Program-made: the position numbers and the translations under genes | The notes under the pieces: model-generated | The model's input: only the letters and a program-made list of their open reading frames with translations | Told to the model about the DNA's origin: nothing | Database searches by the model: none | From: Molanna angustata | Taxonomy: Eukaryota > Arthropoda > Insecta > Trichoptera > Molannidae | NCBI GenBank assembly: GCA_963576475.1 | Contig: OY754968.1 | Span: 15,961,116 to 16,025,115, forward strand | Direction: 5' to 3' | DNA length: 64,000 nt | Shown here: positions 21,438-31,752 of the stretch, piece after piece | Layout of the letters: every line of letters begins with the position of its first letter | Numbering within the stretch: position 1 is the stretch's first letter

Positions 21438-21724
21438 CAAAACAAAAAATATAAAAATATATTTACTGATATATATTTACTGATTTACTGATATAAATAT
21501 ATTTACTGATATATTTACAAAACTGTATATTTTATAAAAATAATAAACATTATAGTTTCTGTTGTATCTTTTTATTTTTATATAGATTCTTTTTTGATAT
21601 TCCTTTTCTTATAGATTTGTAGGCCGATATTTAATGCAGGATGTGGCACTTGTAATTGGCTGACCAGTTTTGTAGTAGCTTGCCCTTATTTGATGAAACA
21701 ACGATGTATAGGAACTTTTTAGCT
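21438..21724. other. AT-rich DNA, nothing recognised
   Basis: ATATTTACTGAT short tandem repeats at about 21460-21510; otherwise unassigned. Confidence 0.4.
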
Positions 21725-22070
21725 GTAAGTGGTTCTTTAAATAAAAATAAATAAATAATTATAAAGAGCATTACAAAAATCAGTACGAAATATATCATTC
21801 CTAAGCAGAAAAAAATATATTTGATTTCGCGACCAAGTGGGCTCGCAACCAAGTGTCCGTCGGGACCAAATGGACTCGCAACCATGTGGGCTCGCACCCA
21901 AGTGTCCGTCGCACCCAAGTGTCCCGCAGCCAAATGTCCCCCGCAGCCAAGTGTCTCGCAGCCAAGTGTCCCGCACCCAAGTGTCCCGCACCCAAGTGGC
22001 CGCAGTCAAGTGTCCCATTCCGATTTGTGGACACCTCAACCAGTGCAGCTCGCTTAGGAGAGGTTTTATA
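21725..22070 (-). repeat. G/C-rich degenerate tandem repeat, arm 2 of inverted pair
   Basis: Reverse-orientation counterpart of 20390-20660. AAGTGTCCCGCACCCAAGTG-type units run from about 21829 to 22015, with the same outer flanks (AGAGCATTACAAAAATCAGT on the left, TGTGGACACCTCAACCAG on the right). Long open frames across it (up to 190 codons) are low-complexity by-products. Confidence 0.85.
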
Positions 22071-22109
22071 TTGCGTCTTAAAACTCACAGTTATTTATTT
22101 ATTGATTTA

Positions 22110-22600
22110 TTTATTTGTTACCCATACCATCACGCCATTTCCCTATTTGGGGTAGGCAGAGAGAACCGAACGCCAGACTCCTCTCTCTTAACATACATTC
22201 CTCGCTTCATTCACGTCCATACATCGTCTCATACACGCTCTTCTATTATTCTTACTTCTAACATCTCCATCTTTCAAAATCTCATTTATGTGATCGTGCC
22301 AACTCTTTCTTGGCCGACCTCTACTTTTCATTCCTCTTTTATCAGACTTGTATACTTTTTTTGTAAGACGGTCATCACTCATTCTTTCTATGTGGCCGAA
22401 CCACCTTAGGGCATTTATTTTCATCTTACTTATATTTCTTTCAATCATACATTCTCGTCTAATATCCTCATTTCTTATTCTATCATACATCGTTTTACCA
22501 CACATTCGTCTTAGTGACCTCATTTCAACCGCGTTAATTCTACTTTCATGCGTCTTCTGCCATGTCCATGTCTCAATAGCATACATTAGAGTCGATTTAT
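22110..22600 (-). pseudogene. LINE reverse transcriptase C-terminal fragment
   Basis: Minus-strand frame 22188-22586: AIETWTWQKTHESRINAVEM, RSLRRMCGKTMYDRIRNEDI, INALRWFGHIERMSDDRLTK and RGRPRKSWHDHINEILKDGD. This is a clean, uninterrupted C-terminal domain of an insect LINE. The 3' end is the ACCATCACGCCATTTCCCTA/GGGGTAGGCAGAGAGAACC block at 22127-22165. Related fragments occur at 24910, 35385 and 36195. No catalytic core. Confidence 0.85.
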
Positions 22601-23559
22601 TTGTTGTTTGTTTATTTATTTATTATTATTATTTTTTTTTTATCTTTACTTATTTATTTATTTATTTATTCATCTTTCTGTAATATAAACAAATATAAAC
22701 AATAATAAAAACAATAATATAAACAAATAGTTGACATTTGTGCAGACCAGCTTATATAACATTGCAGTAATCCAACCTTGTCTCTGCCTGATTTCCGGGC
22801 AAACTTTGGCGGATACCTTTAAGCTGCCTCAGGTGGAAGAATCATGATGATACAGTTTATTTTTAATTTTTTAATCAATTAACTAAATATTACCAACTAA
22901 ATATTATAATGGGCCATTAATCTGTACTTACATAGAAGATTGATCAAGATTGATCAATTATTATCTTTTAGTTTTTCGACGAAGCGATGATTCTCAAAAA
23001 AAAAAACTTACTGAGATCACAAAGGAGTAATTACAGACATTTTATTGATTCAACTATGTCACTCCCAAAATACTGTCATTTTTTTATGACTTTGAACCCT
23101 TCATCGCAAGTAGGAAAATTCAAACGTTTAAAATTTCAAGAAAAATGTTTCCTCTCTACTCTGTCAAGAAATTGTTCTTGGAGTTTTTGATAACTTCGTG
23201 ACACTCTGATAATGAAACCCATTTAAGCTTTCTCGTCGTTTTAAGTGGATGCCCAAATTTCCATAATGAATATTAATTGTCTTATTTATTAGGTGAGCTA
23301 GAAAATTACGGAAACACAAATTATACTTGTGATCTTCATATGTATATAATTTAATGGCATTGAGCTACGGTGTTAGTAAAATGAAAGACGTTTCGGTATA
23401 TACATCATGAATTTATGATGAACCCAATGTTAATACCGAAAAAAAACAAATGCAGAGAAAATATCATCAGTATATGATAACTGAGTAGGTATACTTAACC
23501 CCTGAATAATCAACTGCACAAATCAATAAATAGTAGCAATATTTAAGGCGTTCGAACGA
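22601..23559. other. TTTA simple repeat, then AT-rich DNA
   Basis: 22606-22672 is TTTA/TTAT-rich simple sequence. The rest is unassigned; the 67-aa frame at 22987-23190 resembles nothing known. Confidence 0.4.
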
Positions 23560-23820
23560 AAACAATATTTATAAACTAAAAATAAAAATAAATTAAAATA
23601 TTTATAAAAATACATAGTCTTAATCCACAAATGAGAATGAATTAAATAAGACCAAGCGCTTTCGCTGAACAAAGCCGGCATCAAACTTGTTTGATTTTTT
23701 CATCTGAGGATGCCGGCTGTGTTCGGCGAAAGCGCTTTGGCTTATAAAAATTTATAGGTACTCATTTGTGGATTAAAACTGCGTTTTTATTTATTTTTAT
23801 AAATAATATAATTTACAATT
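23560..23820. mobile_element. Palindromic MITE (family G)
   Basis: TTAATCCACAAATGAG at 23620-23635 is inverted at 23761-23776. Inside, CCAAGCGCTTTCGCTGAAC and GCCGGCAT are inverted as ATGCCGGC and GTTCGGCGAAAGCGCTTTGG. The outer AT-rich flanks (ATTTATAAAAATA / TATTTTTATAAAT) also pair. A related, damaged copy lies at 33425-33560. No coding capacity. Confidence 0.75.
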
Positions 23821-23846
23821 ATGAACTTTGAAATCATTATTTATAA

Positions 23847-24080
23847 ACTAGTTGCATGTAACACATGAGATCCAACTGTCGAAAGCGATAATATTACATA
23901 TTATGTAAATCAAACTATATCAAACTATAAACCCATAAATTCAAATTATTGAATATTGAGATATTTTATTTTCTATACAACACATGTAGGTTTGTATGTC
24001 AAGATAGGATAGTATGGAGGTCAGTCTGTTTTTCCTACCCAGAATATGAAAACAGCATTATGTTTGTTTGTAGATTAAGT
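23847..24080 (-). mobile_element. Family X Helitron-like element, partial
   Basis: ACTAGTTGCATGTAACACAT, then the AACTGTCGAAAGCGATAAT block, ACATGTAGG, and GATAGGATAGTATGGAGGTC in the same order as the 60.4-kb copy. The 5' end on the minus strand is replaced by family C-like sequence. Confidence 0.7.
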
Positions 24081-24157
24081 AGGTATCATGGCTTGATACT
24101 TTGTCGATATGTAAAGAGAATAAAATTCTCTTGAACAAATCGACAGTTGGACTAACA
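24081..24157 (+). mobile_element. Family C terminal hairpin fragment
   Basis: TTGTCGATATGTAAAGAGAA and TTCTCTTGAACAAATCGAC form the family C 3' hairpin, followed by AGTTGGACTAA. Confidence 0.6.
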
Positions 24158-24218
24158 ACAGTCACTATGTCAAACGCTCACACAGTAATAAACTGCCAAA
24201 TTCTGGAGGCTTATGCAG

Positions 24219-24645
24219 TGACATTTATAAACGTGGTTCATAAATACGGTTGAACACCAATTTGATTAGGTACTTTTCTTATTTATAAACATTGACAAAG
24301 AGTTGAACCTTGATTCAACTCAAATGTCAAATTGAACCGGCGAAGATATAAGAAAAAACATATTAAAACCGATTTCATCCATTAGAATCGTTGAATTCAA
24401 ACAAAAATATCAATCTCAAAAAGTGCAATAGATAGATTTTGGCAGAACTATCATGTGGCGCGTACGTGTTCCGTACCGCGCTTACTGTACTGTAGTCATG
24501 ACAACCAACTTAACAAAACTAGAACAGAATTAACAGAACTGCGGTTCAAATATTATTTTTAATGAAGGTTTTAGTTAAATGTAGACTTAGAACCGGGTTC
24601 AATTGAACCGTGATTCAAGGAATTTTTATAAATAACACTTACGAC
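24219..24645. mobile_element. Possible TIR element
   Basis: TTATAAACGTGGTTC and AATACGGTTGAAC at the left are imperfectly inverted at the right as GTTCAATTGAACCGTG and TTTTTATAAATAAC. Internal GTTGAACC/GGTTCAA words also pair. No target duplication was confirmed, so this is tentative. Confidence 0.35.
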
Positions 24646-24737
24646 GTTTATCATCTTACAATGTATGTTTTTATGGTAAATAATAATATGTTCCCTTCTT
24701 TCAAAATATCATACATGATCATGATCAGTGGCAGATT

Positions 24738-24893
24738 TAGATGGGTCGATGGCAGAGCGGTTAGCGCGCTGGTCTAGTAATCCTGCCTCAACCGATTTCG
24801 TTCACCTATAACACAAGCTTTTATGCTTAATTTAGGGAATATAGGAAGATGTATATGTACTTGTTTAACAAGGATATATGCATTTTTTATTTA
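24738..24893 (+). mobile_element. SINE-A copy with a small internal deletion
   Basis: GGGTCGATGGCAGAGCGG, TTAGCGCGCTGGTCTAGTAA, then directly TCCTGCCTCAACCGATTT. The T-arm start is lost. It continues with CACCTATAACACAAGC, AGGGAATATAGGAAGATG and TTTAACAAGGATATATGC. Confidence 0.85.
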
Positions 24894-24909
24894 AAAAATA
24901 TGGTCATAG

Positions 24910-25140
24910 CATCTCTTTCTGGGGCGGCCCCTGGTATTCACTCATCCATAAGTTACACCCTTGTATATTTTTTTGGTCAGTCGTTCGTCGTTCTTTATTT
25001 CAACATACCCAAACTACCCCAGGGCATTCATATTCATTTTAGTATATAATATCATTTTTTATCTTGCATTTTCTCCTTTTGTTCTCATTTTCTATTCAAT
25101 CGTGTATTGTTCTGATACTTACTCTTCTTAATGATCGAGT
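24910..25140 (-). mobile_element. Degenerate LINE fragment (22.2-kb family)
   Basis: Words such as CTACCCCAGGGCATTCATAT align with ACCACCTTAGGGCATTTATT at 22402, and ACCCTTGTATATTTTTTTGG with ACTTGTATACTTTTTTTGTA at 22347. Strongly decayed; no open frame of use. Confidence 0.45.
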
Positions 25141-25444
25141 TTCTACAGTATTTTTCTACTTTGATAATAAATCTACGCAATGCTTTAACTTCGTGAGGAA
25201 GGAGTTTTTGAACACATTAATGTTTTAAGAATCATAACTTAAAAACGATAAATTTATTCCAGTAGTACCTATATCTATGATACTATATTACGGAACATGA
25301 ACAAATTGAAGAATATGGTTATTTATAGGGTCTTTATGTCTTCAATAAAACAATGATCATATTATCAATGTTTATAAATGTCTTTGTAAATTTGTCTGTC
25401 ATAACTAATATATATTTAAAAAATTGAATTATGAAAAAAATATT
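25141..25444. other. AT-rich DNA, nothing recognised
   Basis: No supported feature. Confidence 0.35.
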
Positions 25445-25905
25445 TAAAATTTTTCTATTTAATTTAGTTCGCAAATGCGACTCCCATTCACCGGTATCAC
25501 TCAATGCCAAGCAACGTAAGAATGGTGAACAATGGTGATGAAAATCATTTATATATTGATTGAAAACGAGAATACGAATAATATACAAGGAAGAGGTGAT
25601 ATCAAGAAAAATTGAACAGAAAAGACAAAATTTAAGGTAAATAAGTAGGTAAGTACAGTAAAAATAAATGTAGTAATAGAATGAATTTATAAATATTGTA
25701 TTATAAGGGTTACGAAGGTCAGATGGCAGTCGCTTCAATGTAATAACCAGACCCGCCAATTCCAGGATCATAGTCAAAGCGTACCCTGATAGAAACGGGA
25801 CAAAAGCGCTAAGGGGGAAAGAAAGTATTATAAGGATAGCAATTAGGAATATAATAAATTATTCATGTTGAATAATGGCCAACAGAAAGAAATAGTTAAT
25901 GTCGG
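25445..25905 (-). mobile_element. Penelope-like element 3' end, second copy
   Basis: Read on the minus strand this begins with TTCTGTTGGCCATTATTCAA and ends with TTGTTCACCATTCTTACG, then GATACCGGTGAATGGGAGTC. Both ends match the 3' UTR of the element at 3530-4510. No GIY-YIG coding sequence remains. The 147-codon open frame across it is unrelated to the element's protein. Confidence 0.75.
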
Positions 25906-26029
25906 TTTTTGGGTTTAGATTTTAATGACGATTTACACTTGACATTTAATTGTTGCCTTCGTGGATGATGGTTTCTTTACCCACCTAAAGCGCTCTGACT
26001 TTTTTTATAAAATCACTACCTACGTGGAT

Positions 26030-26462
26030 CATCTTCGTCTTCTTCTTCTTCAGCCCTCTGTTCTCCACTGCTGGTTATAGGCCTCTTCCATTTGTTTCTG
26101 TCAGTTGCTGCTTGCAGCCAATTTTTACCCCCCCCCACAGCGGCTTTGTCGTCGGACCATCTTTTTTGAGGTCTTCCGACGCCTCTCTTGTTTTCCCAAG
26201 GTCTCCATCTTCATATTTTAGGGGTCCATCTTGCGGGGTCTTGTCTTGCAATATGGCCCGCCCATTGCCACTTCAATCTTGTTACGCGATCCATGACATC
26301 CGCTACTCTGCTTCTCTTCCTAATTTTCTCATTTCTTAGGCTTATATCAAGCATGGATCTTTCCATGGATCGCTATGTGCATTTGAGCTTTTCTACATTT
26401 CTTTTTGTAAGGGCCATGGTCTCCGATGCATATGTAGTCACTGGCAGTATACATGATTCATG
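26030..26462 (-). pseudogene. LINE reverse transcriptase C-terminal fragment
   Basis: Minus-strand translation: LPVTTYASETMALTKRNVEK, MERSMLDISLRNEKIRKRSR, VADVMDRVTRLKWQWAGHIA, RWRPWENKRGVGRPQKRWSD, NWLQAATDRNKWKR and a Glu/Asp-rich end from the GAAGAAGAAGAAGACGAAGA tail. The order and spacing match RTE-like insect LINEs, including the element at 60.7 kb. At least two in-frame stops (after KLKCT and after PKI). Confidence 0.8.
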
Positions 26463-26569
26463 ATTCATGAATGATATGAATCATGTATACTGTCACGTGG
26501 ATCATTACTACATACATAATATGTCTGATTTTATTAAAAAATAAATAATTTTCAAAATTATATTGAGGT

Positions 26570-26740
26570 TAGTATCATCATCATCACCAGCAATGGCACT
26601 ACAGCCCTGTGTGGGCTTTGGCCTCTTCATGAAACTGCTACCATCCCGCCTTGTCGACAGCAAATCTCCTCCAATTTGTCTGTCCGATCGCTCTTATGTT
26701 TCCCTCAATGTCGTCCAGCTTATGTATATCCAATTGAGGT
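26570..26740 (-). mobile_element. Probable LINE 3'-terminal fragment
   Basis: ATCATCATCATCACC (a TGATGATGAT tail on the minus strand), then GGCACTACAGCCCTGTGTGG and TTGGCCTCTTCATGAAACTG. This is the typical 3' end of RTE-like insect LINEs; coding matches are too short to prove it. Confidence 0.45.
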
Positions 26741-27489
26741 TAGTATTTTTTTTGTATTTTTTTCTTATATCCAGCTTATTTCCACCTAATATCGTCCACT
26801 AACATCCAATTGAGGTTAGTAGGTATGTTTTATAATAATCACAATCAACTTAATAATATAATATGACTGGCAACCCGTAAGGAGTACAGGAGTTTTGCCG
26901 GTTTACGTATATTATTGAGTCGCCTCATTTTTTAGAGCATGTGCGACATCTTTTGAAAAATGTTTAAAAAATGCTACATCTGTGAATATATCCCACGGGC
27001 GTTATTTGCCTGAAAAATATATTCCTGAAAATGCGATCGGGGCGCTTCAGCGCGACGTGGTGGATTTCACGGTTAGAAAAATTGTGCCATAAAAAGACAA
27101 AATGATTGGCATAAATAACGATGATTGTGAGGATAACGGTAAGATGCTCTATAGCCTACTAATCAACTTTTATGTGAACTAGAGGGAAGCGTTTATTTTG
27201 TGTGGTGTAAGAAAACGATCCTATTTTTACTGACTTATGAAATCAAGATTCTCTGCAACCATCTCCGTTAAAGGTAAAGTCGAGAGTTATGTACCAATTT
27301 GCATTTTTTCCCCATAAAGATTTTCACATATTTTCAATCAATATCACCGCGAAGAACCGACGGCATTATTTTTATTTTCGATGTTTAGAAATATAATATG
27401 TATTTGGTATCATCCATTTGGCTTTTAACCAGACTTGTTTGCACTTTTGTGACAACTTGTAGCATTTTTGTTTTTCCAACCGTTGATTT
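26741..27489. other. Unassigned DNA
   Basis: GC-richer words near 27036-27060 (GCGATCGGGGCGCTTCAGCG) and the ATATCCCACGGGCG motif shared with 20165. No gene recognised. Confidence 0.35.
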
Positions 27490-27765
27490 ATTCTAGAGAA
27501 TTTATTTTTCTTAACATATCGACATAGTATCAAGCCAAGATACGCGAAATTTGTATGGCCAGGTCTATAATTTTCATGGTTTTATTTCAACTTTAAAGTA
27601 AAAAAAAGGAAGAAGGATATATATGTACATATTATTTTCCATACATACCTAGATTTACTCAGAATGTCTTAAAATATTCAATAATTTGTATTTATAGGTT
27701 TATAGTTTTGTACGTATTCTTCAACTATTCATACTATCGCTATCGACAGTTGGACCTCTTTAGTG
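27490..27765. mobile_element. Family C and family X fragments
   Basis: 27490-27600 carries the family C 3' hairpin region reversed (AGAGAATTTATTTTTCTTAA, CATATCGACATAG, AAGCCAAGATACGCGA). 27695-27757 is family X on the plus strand (TATTCTTCAACTATTCATAC, TATCGCTATCGACAGTTGGA). Both are truncated. Confidence 0.55.
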
Positions 27766-27965
27766 TTAAATGCAATTAAAAATATTTTGATTAAATGACA
27801 CTAACCAGTATCAATCTTTGAAAGACCGTTGTTGAGTTTCAGCGAGAATAGTCCATAATCAAGTAGTAAACCACTTTTTTAAATTCTTTAAACTCTTATA
27901 ACAAATATGTTTAGATACGAACAACATATTATTTTATAATATATATATTGCTTGTCAACAAATCC

Positions 27966-28060
27966 TTGTCAGTGGATGGGCGTCGCATAGAAACGGAAGG
28001 AGTGGAGAAGGAGAGGGGAGGCCTATGTCCTGCAGTGAGCAAACACAGGCTGATGATGAT
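27966..28060 (+). mobile_element. LINE 3'-terminal fragment (60.7-kb family)
   Basis: CAGTGGATGGGCGTCGCATA, GGAGTGGAGAAGGAGAGGGG and GCCTATGTCCTGCAGTGAGC match the C-terminal codons (QWMGVA-x-KRxEWRRRGEAY) and end of the LINE at 60740-60850. Severely 5' truncated. Confidence 0.8.
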
Positions 28061-28676
28061 TGCTTGTCACCCGTCAAACGGAGAAAATCAGTTAAGCAGA
28101 AACTTAATCATCGACAAAAAACTTTTCTTTAGTTCCTGAAATCGCAGATAATCACACTAAAAGTGAAGTACGGTTACATACGGTTACTGGGGAAAAAATT
28201 TACATACCTATCTGCAGAAGTTATTATGAAATAAGGAGCCCGCAAGCAGGCATCACCTGTGACTTTTGTTTTTTGTTCATTCTTATAAAAACAACAACTA
28301 AGTTAGAAAAAATCCTTTTGTATCTACATCCAAGACCTTTTTTTTTTCAATAGCAATAAAATGTGCGTACCTACTTATTAAATACTTCTTTAAATATAGG
28401 TGTTTTGGTAACTGCATAACGCAAATTTATTTAGTATTCTTTAAATAAAGTCACCGTATAGCTTGTTAAACGTAACAGACAGAAAACAAGGAATTATGCA
28501 GGTTATCGAGATGTTATAGTGATAATTTTGGTAACAAATAAACAAATAATATATTTTTTTATAACGTAAGTACCTATGTGTCCCCAAAATATATACCAAC
28601 GTAAATGATATCTACCTTCTTATATTATAAACCTTTTTAGCAAGCATCAATGTTTTTTCACACTACTTAATAATAT
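28061..28676. other. AT-rich DNA, nothing recognised
   Basis: No supported feature. Confidence 0.35.
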
Positions 28677-29365
28677 TGTGGCAGACCACATCTCGAAATT
28701 TCTTTCGAGCGCGCGCCTAGCGACAGCAAGTACATTTGTTTATCGCTAGGCCGAGTTCATCGCCCGCAACGTCAAACAAGTGACAATACTCTTCAACTGG
28801 GTATGACACTTCAAATAAATAAGTCTAGAAAGTTCGAGGACATTGAACTTGCTACCCCCAGCGCAGCACTATTTAAGGGAGTCTACACCTCTACACGTCG
28901 TCACTTCATTTCCGTATTTCATCTGTCACTTCACGCCGCCGTTACGACCAGGCGACCACTGGTCGCTTCTCGACCACGCCGTCTCGCCGACACTTCAACT
29001 CTCGACCTCGCGAGCACGATGGTACTTCACCATGCGAAGATTCGGACACTTCGAACACACCCGCTAACTCGCTCGTTATACCTACTCATCGTGAGAAAGT
29101 TCCGTTGTAAGTTATTTCATCAATTGTAAATTTACCCTTGAGCAAACTATTAATTGTGATCAATATACTCATTGTTACTTTTGACCATTCTTTCTTCTTC
29201 TCTCTAAACCACTGTTCTTGTGTTCTTATTTCAAATCATATCCACTTGGGATATAGTAAACTCTCTTTACTGGTAACCCATCTGGTTACCACTTATATTT
29301 ATTAGTAACCCCATCTGGTTACTAACCACTTTTGATTGGTAACCCCTTTGGTTACCAATCAGCTT
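28677..29365 (+). mobile_element. LTR-like segment with promoter-like core and hairpins
   Basis: Starts TGTGGCAGACCACATCTCGA and is CpG-rich, unlike its neighbours. It has TATTTAAGG as a possible TATA box at 28868 followed by a GC-rich transcribed-looking block, then becomes AT-rich after 29120. At 29271-29359 there are three successive hairpins of the form TGGTAACC-loop-GGTTACCA. This arrangement suggests an LTR plus leader of an LTR retrotransposon remnant, but no second LTR, gag or pol was found and the 3' LTR end is not defined. The 108-aa open frame at 28803 is not coding by resemblance. Confidence 0.4.
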
Positions 29366-29984
29366 TAATATATTTGATTTGATAAGTAGGTACCCACGTG
29401 TCATATTAACACATATATTTTATATGTAATTTTAGAATACGGCAGGTACTACTCAATCGTTTACATATAATTTCATTATAATATGGAGGAATTATTTTCG
29501 TAAAAAATCTTTCATCTTATATGTAGGTATTTTACATTGATAAACTGGTACGTTACATATTAAAAATCTAGGTCAGTGTTTGACTTCGGCTTAACTTATC
29601 ATTTCAATTAAGTAACTTAATTGAAAAAATAAACAAATTATGAATGGATTGTATTTTTTTTAAATTTATAATATATTTTTGAGTGCCTATGTATGTAGGT
29701 TCCTAATTTTATTTCAAATGAAAGAGCCTAGCCTTGCTTTTCTCTTTCATATATGTAAATTTAAATATTTATTCAATGACTTCCGTTATAATTTTCTTTT
29801 TTATTATTTTCATTAAAAGTTCTATGATTTTCCTTTGACAAAACTCTATTAACATTAAATTTCAAAATGTTTTTGTGCCCTTGGAATTTTCATTTCGGAC
29901 CAAACAAAGAGGAAGTAATAAATGTTCAAATAAACTTAACCATAAAATGAACATGAGAAAATAATAATCAAAAATATTTTAAAA
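29366..29984. other. AT-rich DNA, nothing recognised
   Basis: No supported feature. Confidence 0.35.
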
Positions 29985-30130
29985 AAATGAGTACGTCCTC
30001 TTAAATAATACACAATAAACTATCTGTTACGTCCCCTAAAATAATACATAATAAACTATCTGTTACGTCCCCTAAAATAAGTAAATGGTTGTGCTATTGG
30101 TGAATGAAATCGGTCGGAGCAGGAAATAAA
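29985..30130 (-). mobile_element. SINE-A fragment with internal duplication
   Basis: Reversed SINE-A tail (GGTTGTGCTATTGGTGAATG, AAATCGGTCGGAGCAGGA). Inside it a block of about 44 bp, ACAATAAACTATCTGTTACG with flanks, is present twice in tandem. The tRNA head is mostly missing. Confidence 0.6.
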
Positions 30131-30595
30131 TGGAACCAGCTAGATAAATAATGAGCTGTAAAATATAAGTATGTATGTATGTATAGCACCAAGAATCTGT
30201 TAACCACAATATATCTACGTGAGTTGTTTAAAATTTAGTTTATAATTAATGTTCTCTAAAGATGGAATTAGAAAAAATTGTCATTTTTGACTCTATCCCT
30301 TCTCTTTTGTGAAAAGCTTTTAAAATAAGCTTTATAAACCTCAATAATAAATATTATATAGCTGTACCACTTAAAAAAGATTTATTAAAGTCAAAGTCAA
30401 ATTTAAAGAAGATAAAATTATTTACATTTTTGTATAAACACTTTCTATCAAAATCCCATTACTATTTTTTTATAGCGGCGCAAGATGAACTTTATATTAA
30501 AAAATCGTCATACCAGGTACTTTCCTCGAATTTACTGCCAAAGTGTTGATCATACAACAAACACGTATGTATATGAAAATATAAATAAATCTAAA
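30131..30595. other. AT-rich DNA, nothing recognised
   Basis: AAAGTCAAAGTCAAA near 30387 is a word common at ends of insect retroposons. Nothing else recognised. Confidence 0.35.
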
Positions 30596-31077
30596 ATAAA
30601 AAAATGTGCTATTTCAAATACATAAGGACATTGGAAGGTCGCACCATGCCTTTGTACGTGTGGCGAGTGATAGACATAATATAGTGGGTCAACTGTGTAC
30701 CCCATTAACACATACAAGTTTTGCACAGCACTACTACACGTACAATGGGGTGGTGTGGTTCAACCAACTTGAAACAGATTTGAGACTGGCAATTGAACAT
30801 AATGATTTTAAAAAAAAAATAAAGAATAAATCCAACTTATTATTTGACTGATATGTAAATTATATTAACTTCTTTTTGTATAGATAATAATTATGTATGT
30901 ATGTATAATATTTTGTGTATTCTGTATTAAATTGTCTCCTTTACACACGAGTGCTTGCACTCTAGTAAAGGGTAAATATGTTTTGTCTTTCTGTGAATCT
31001 TTTCTATATAGTTTGTTTGTTTTATATTTTGTATATGTTATTGTAAACTTAATAAAATAAAAAAAAAAAAAAAAAAT
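30596..31077 (+). mobile_element. 5'-truncated LINE with C-terminal codons and poly(A)
   Basis: The 30606-30851 frame reads HHAFVRVASDRHNIVGQLCT, THTSFAQHYYTYNGVVWFNQ, then LETDLRLAIEHNDFKKKIKN. This matches the YNGxxLWNxLPxxIR-x-x-x-FKxxLK C-terminal motif of Jockey/CR1-group LINEs. A 3' UTR of about 200 bp follows, with CACACGAGTGCTTGCACTCT (a small hairpin), AATAAAATAAAA and a run of 16 A. The tail marks this as a reverse-transcribed insertion. Confidence 0.75.
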
Positions 31078-31174
31078 CTCGTAGTAAACGAGTTAAAAGT
31101 TACTGACGGAATGATATCAACATTAAATTAATAAATGATTGAAAAATACTGATTTTTGGATATTTTGTAACTTA

Positions 31175-31752
31175 TCTTTATATATATAATTCTTCTGTAC
31201 GTGTGTATGTCACTAAACTCCTCCTAAACGGCTGAATCGATTTTGATGAAATTTATTGTGTGTGTTTGTGTGAGTCCCGGAATGGTTTATATTCAAAATG
31301 GAATTTTTAACATTAATATAATAAAGGGAAAATAAAAAACAAGATTTTTTCATAATTATAAATTATAATAGGTGGCGCTTATGTCGAATTGGCAATATTT
31401 AGTTTTTTCCTTCTGACAACACTAAGGAATCTGTCATTTGCGTCGTAGGTTAGATTTTTTTGACATTTAAAGATCTTTTCGGTCTGTTTCGGTATTATTC
31501 ATGATTCAATTATATACACATGCATGTAATTTTAATTTCTGTTCACTGTTTCATTATTATTCATATTTTATTTCGTTTGTTTCCGTGTCCAGACCATGTA
31601 TGCTGTATTGCAATTATATACGAAATGATAATCAATTCAACCTCAACGTGTTTAGCAAATCAGCGAATAATAACATCCATATAAATACATATTACATATA
31701 TGTTTTGTTTCACAAATAGTTCGGGCAGAACAACGTCTGTCGGGTCCGCTAG
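31175..31752 (+). mobile_element. Non-autonomous Helitron
   Basis: Begins A|TCTTTATATATATAATTC and continues GTATGTCACTAAACTCCTCC, ACGGCTGAATCGATTTTGAT, GAAATTTATTGTGTGTG. It ends GGCAGAACAACGTCTGTCGG then GTCCGCTAG|T. TC start, CTAG end and insertion between A and T fit the Helitron rule, and the body resembles abundant insect Helitron families. No Rep/helicase is encoded; the 72-aa frame inside is incidental. Confidence 0.85.

Noticed and set aside
21837..22409. 190-codon open frame as a host protein
   Set aside because: The first half is translation of the G/C-rich tandem repeat and the second is antisense to a LINE C-terminus.
25334..25777. 147-codon minus-strand frame as part of the Penelope protein
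   Set aside because: It overlaps the element 3' UTR and has none of the GIY-YIG motifs.
28803..29129. 108-codon frame as an exon
   Set aside because: It lies in an LTR-like promoter region, shows no conserved motif and overlaps another equally open frame.
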